A DNA stretch of 60,000 nt. Origin: Apostichopus japonicus. Its lineage: Eukaryota; Echinodermata; Holothuroidea; Aspidochirotida; Stichopodidae. Within the stretch, counting starts at the first letter, position 1, and the number at the start of each line of letters is the position of its first letter. Below the pieces are notes generated by a model. That model did no database searches. It saw only the letters and a program-made list of their open reading frames with translations, and was not told the DNA's origin. Of the stretch, positions 59,918-60,000 are shown in pieces. The stretch lies in assembly GCF_037975245.1 (NCBI RefSeq), contig NC_092568.1, forward strand, positions 32,460,501 to 32,520,500, read 5' to 3'. Both the position numbers and the translations under genes were made by a program.

Positions 59918-60000
59918 TTGATAAGCCAACGAGGCTTATCGCGAATTCCTGCTTGCAGGAGGATCTAAAATACATACATACATACACCCATACACACATA
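59918..60000 (+). repeat. Second copy of the TCCTGCTTGCAGGA repeat
   Basis: GATAAGCCAACGAGGCTTATC forms a hairpin (8-bp stem), then TTCCTGCTTGCAGGAGGATC and CATACATACATA. It matches 25,690-25,800 and is cut by the window edge. Confidence 0.7.

Overview
This window is eukaryotic (animal) genomic DNA. Genes are split by GT-AG introns, intergenic space is AT-rich, and there are many minisatellites, tRNA-derived SINE-like repeats, small hAT elements and retroelement fossils. Two host genes and one broken gene can be read, all on the + strand. An ovothiol-type 5-thiohistidine methyltransferase domain, a WDPCP gene of vertebrate-like architecture and a DIRS-type retroelement together suggest a marine invertebrate, most likely an echinoderm. 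The species cannot be fixed from the sequence alone.

Left flank (1-14,900): the right end of a hAT-type element (1-343), a dead DIRS-type reverse transcriptase/RNase H fossil (about 1,400-2,200), a 52-bp satellite (2,650-3,994), then about 10.9 kb with no gene I can support. 

OvoA region (14,947-33,381): three exons encode the C-terminal S-adenosylmethionine-dependent methyltransferase domain of OvoA, ending in a stop codon. They are separated by introns of about 10.0 and 7.9 kb. These introns hold a SINE, DR1-containing repeats and many copies of one dispersed repeat family that carries a splice-donor-like sequence. The sulfoxide-synthase part of OvoA, if fused as usual, lies upstream of the window or in exons I could not find.

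Middle (33,382-44,137): OvoA 3' flank, a TACGTA-rich minisatellite (35,580-35,945), then a degraded HHIPL-like (hedgehog-interacting-protein-like) sequence at about 38,430-42,095. This has no introns in the readable part and is split by three separate transposon insertions with recoverable target-site duplications: a CTTAAG-array element, a 5'-truncated LINE and a hAT MITE.

Right (44,138-window end): WDPCP, with 20 coding exons totalling 522 codons, running off the right edge. It has a GC-AG intron, a fourfold tandem duplication of the 5' half of exon 10 with its acceptor, two complete hAT MITEs in introns, and a 21-bp minisatellite in the last visible intron.

The two host genes are functionally unrelated (thiol metabolism; ciliary/planar-polarity assembly) and simply adjacent.
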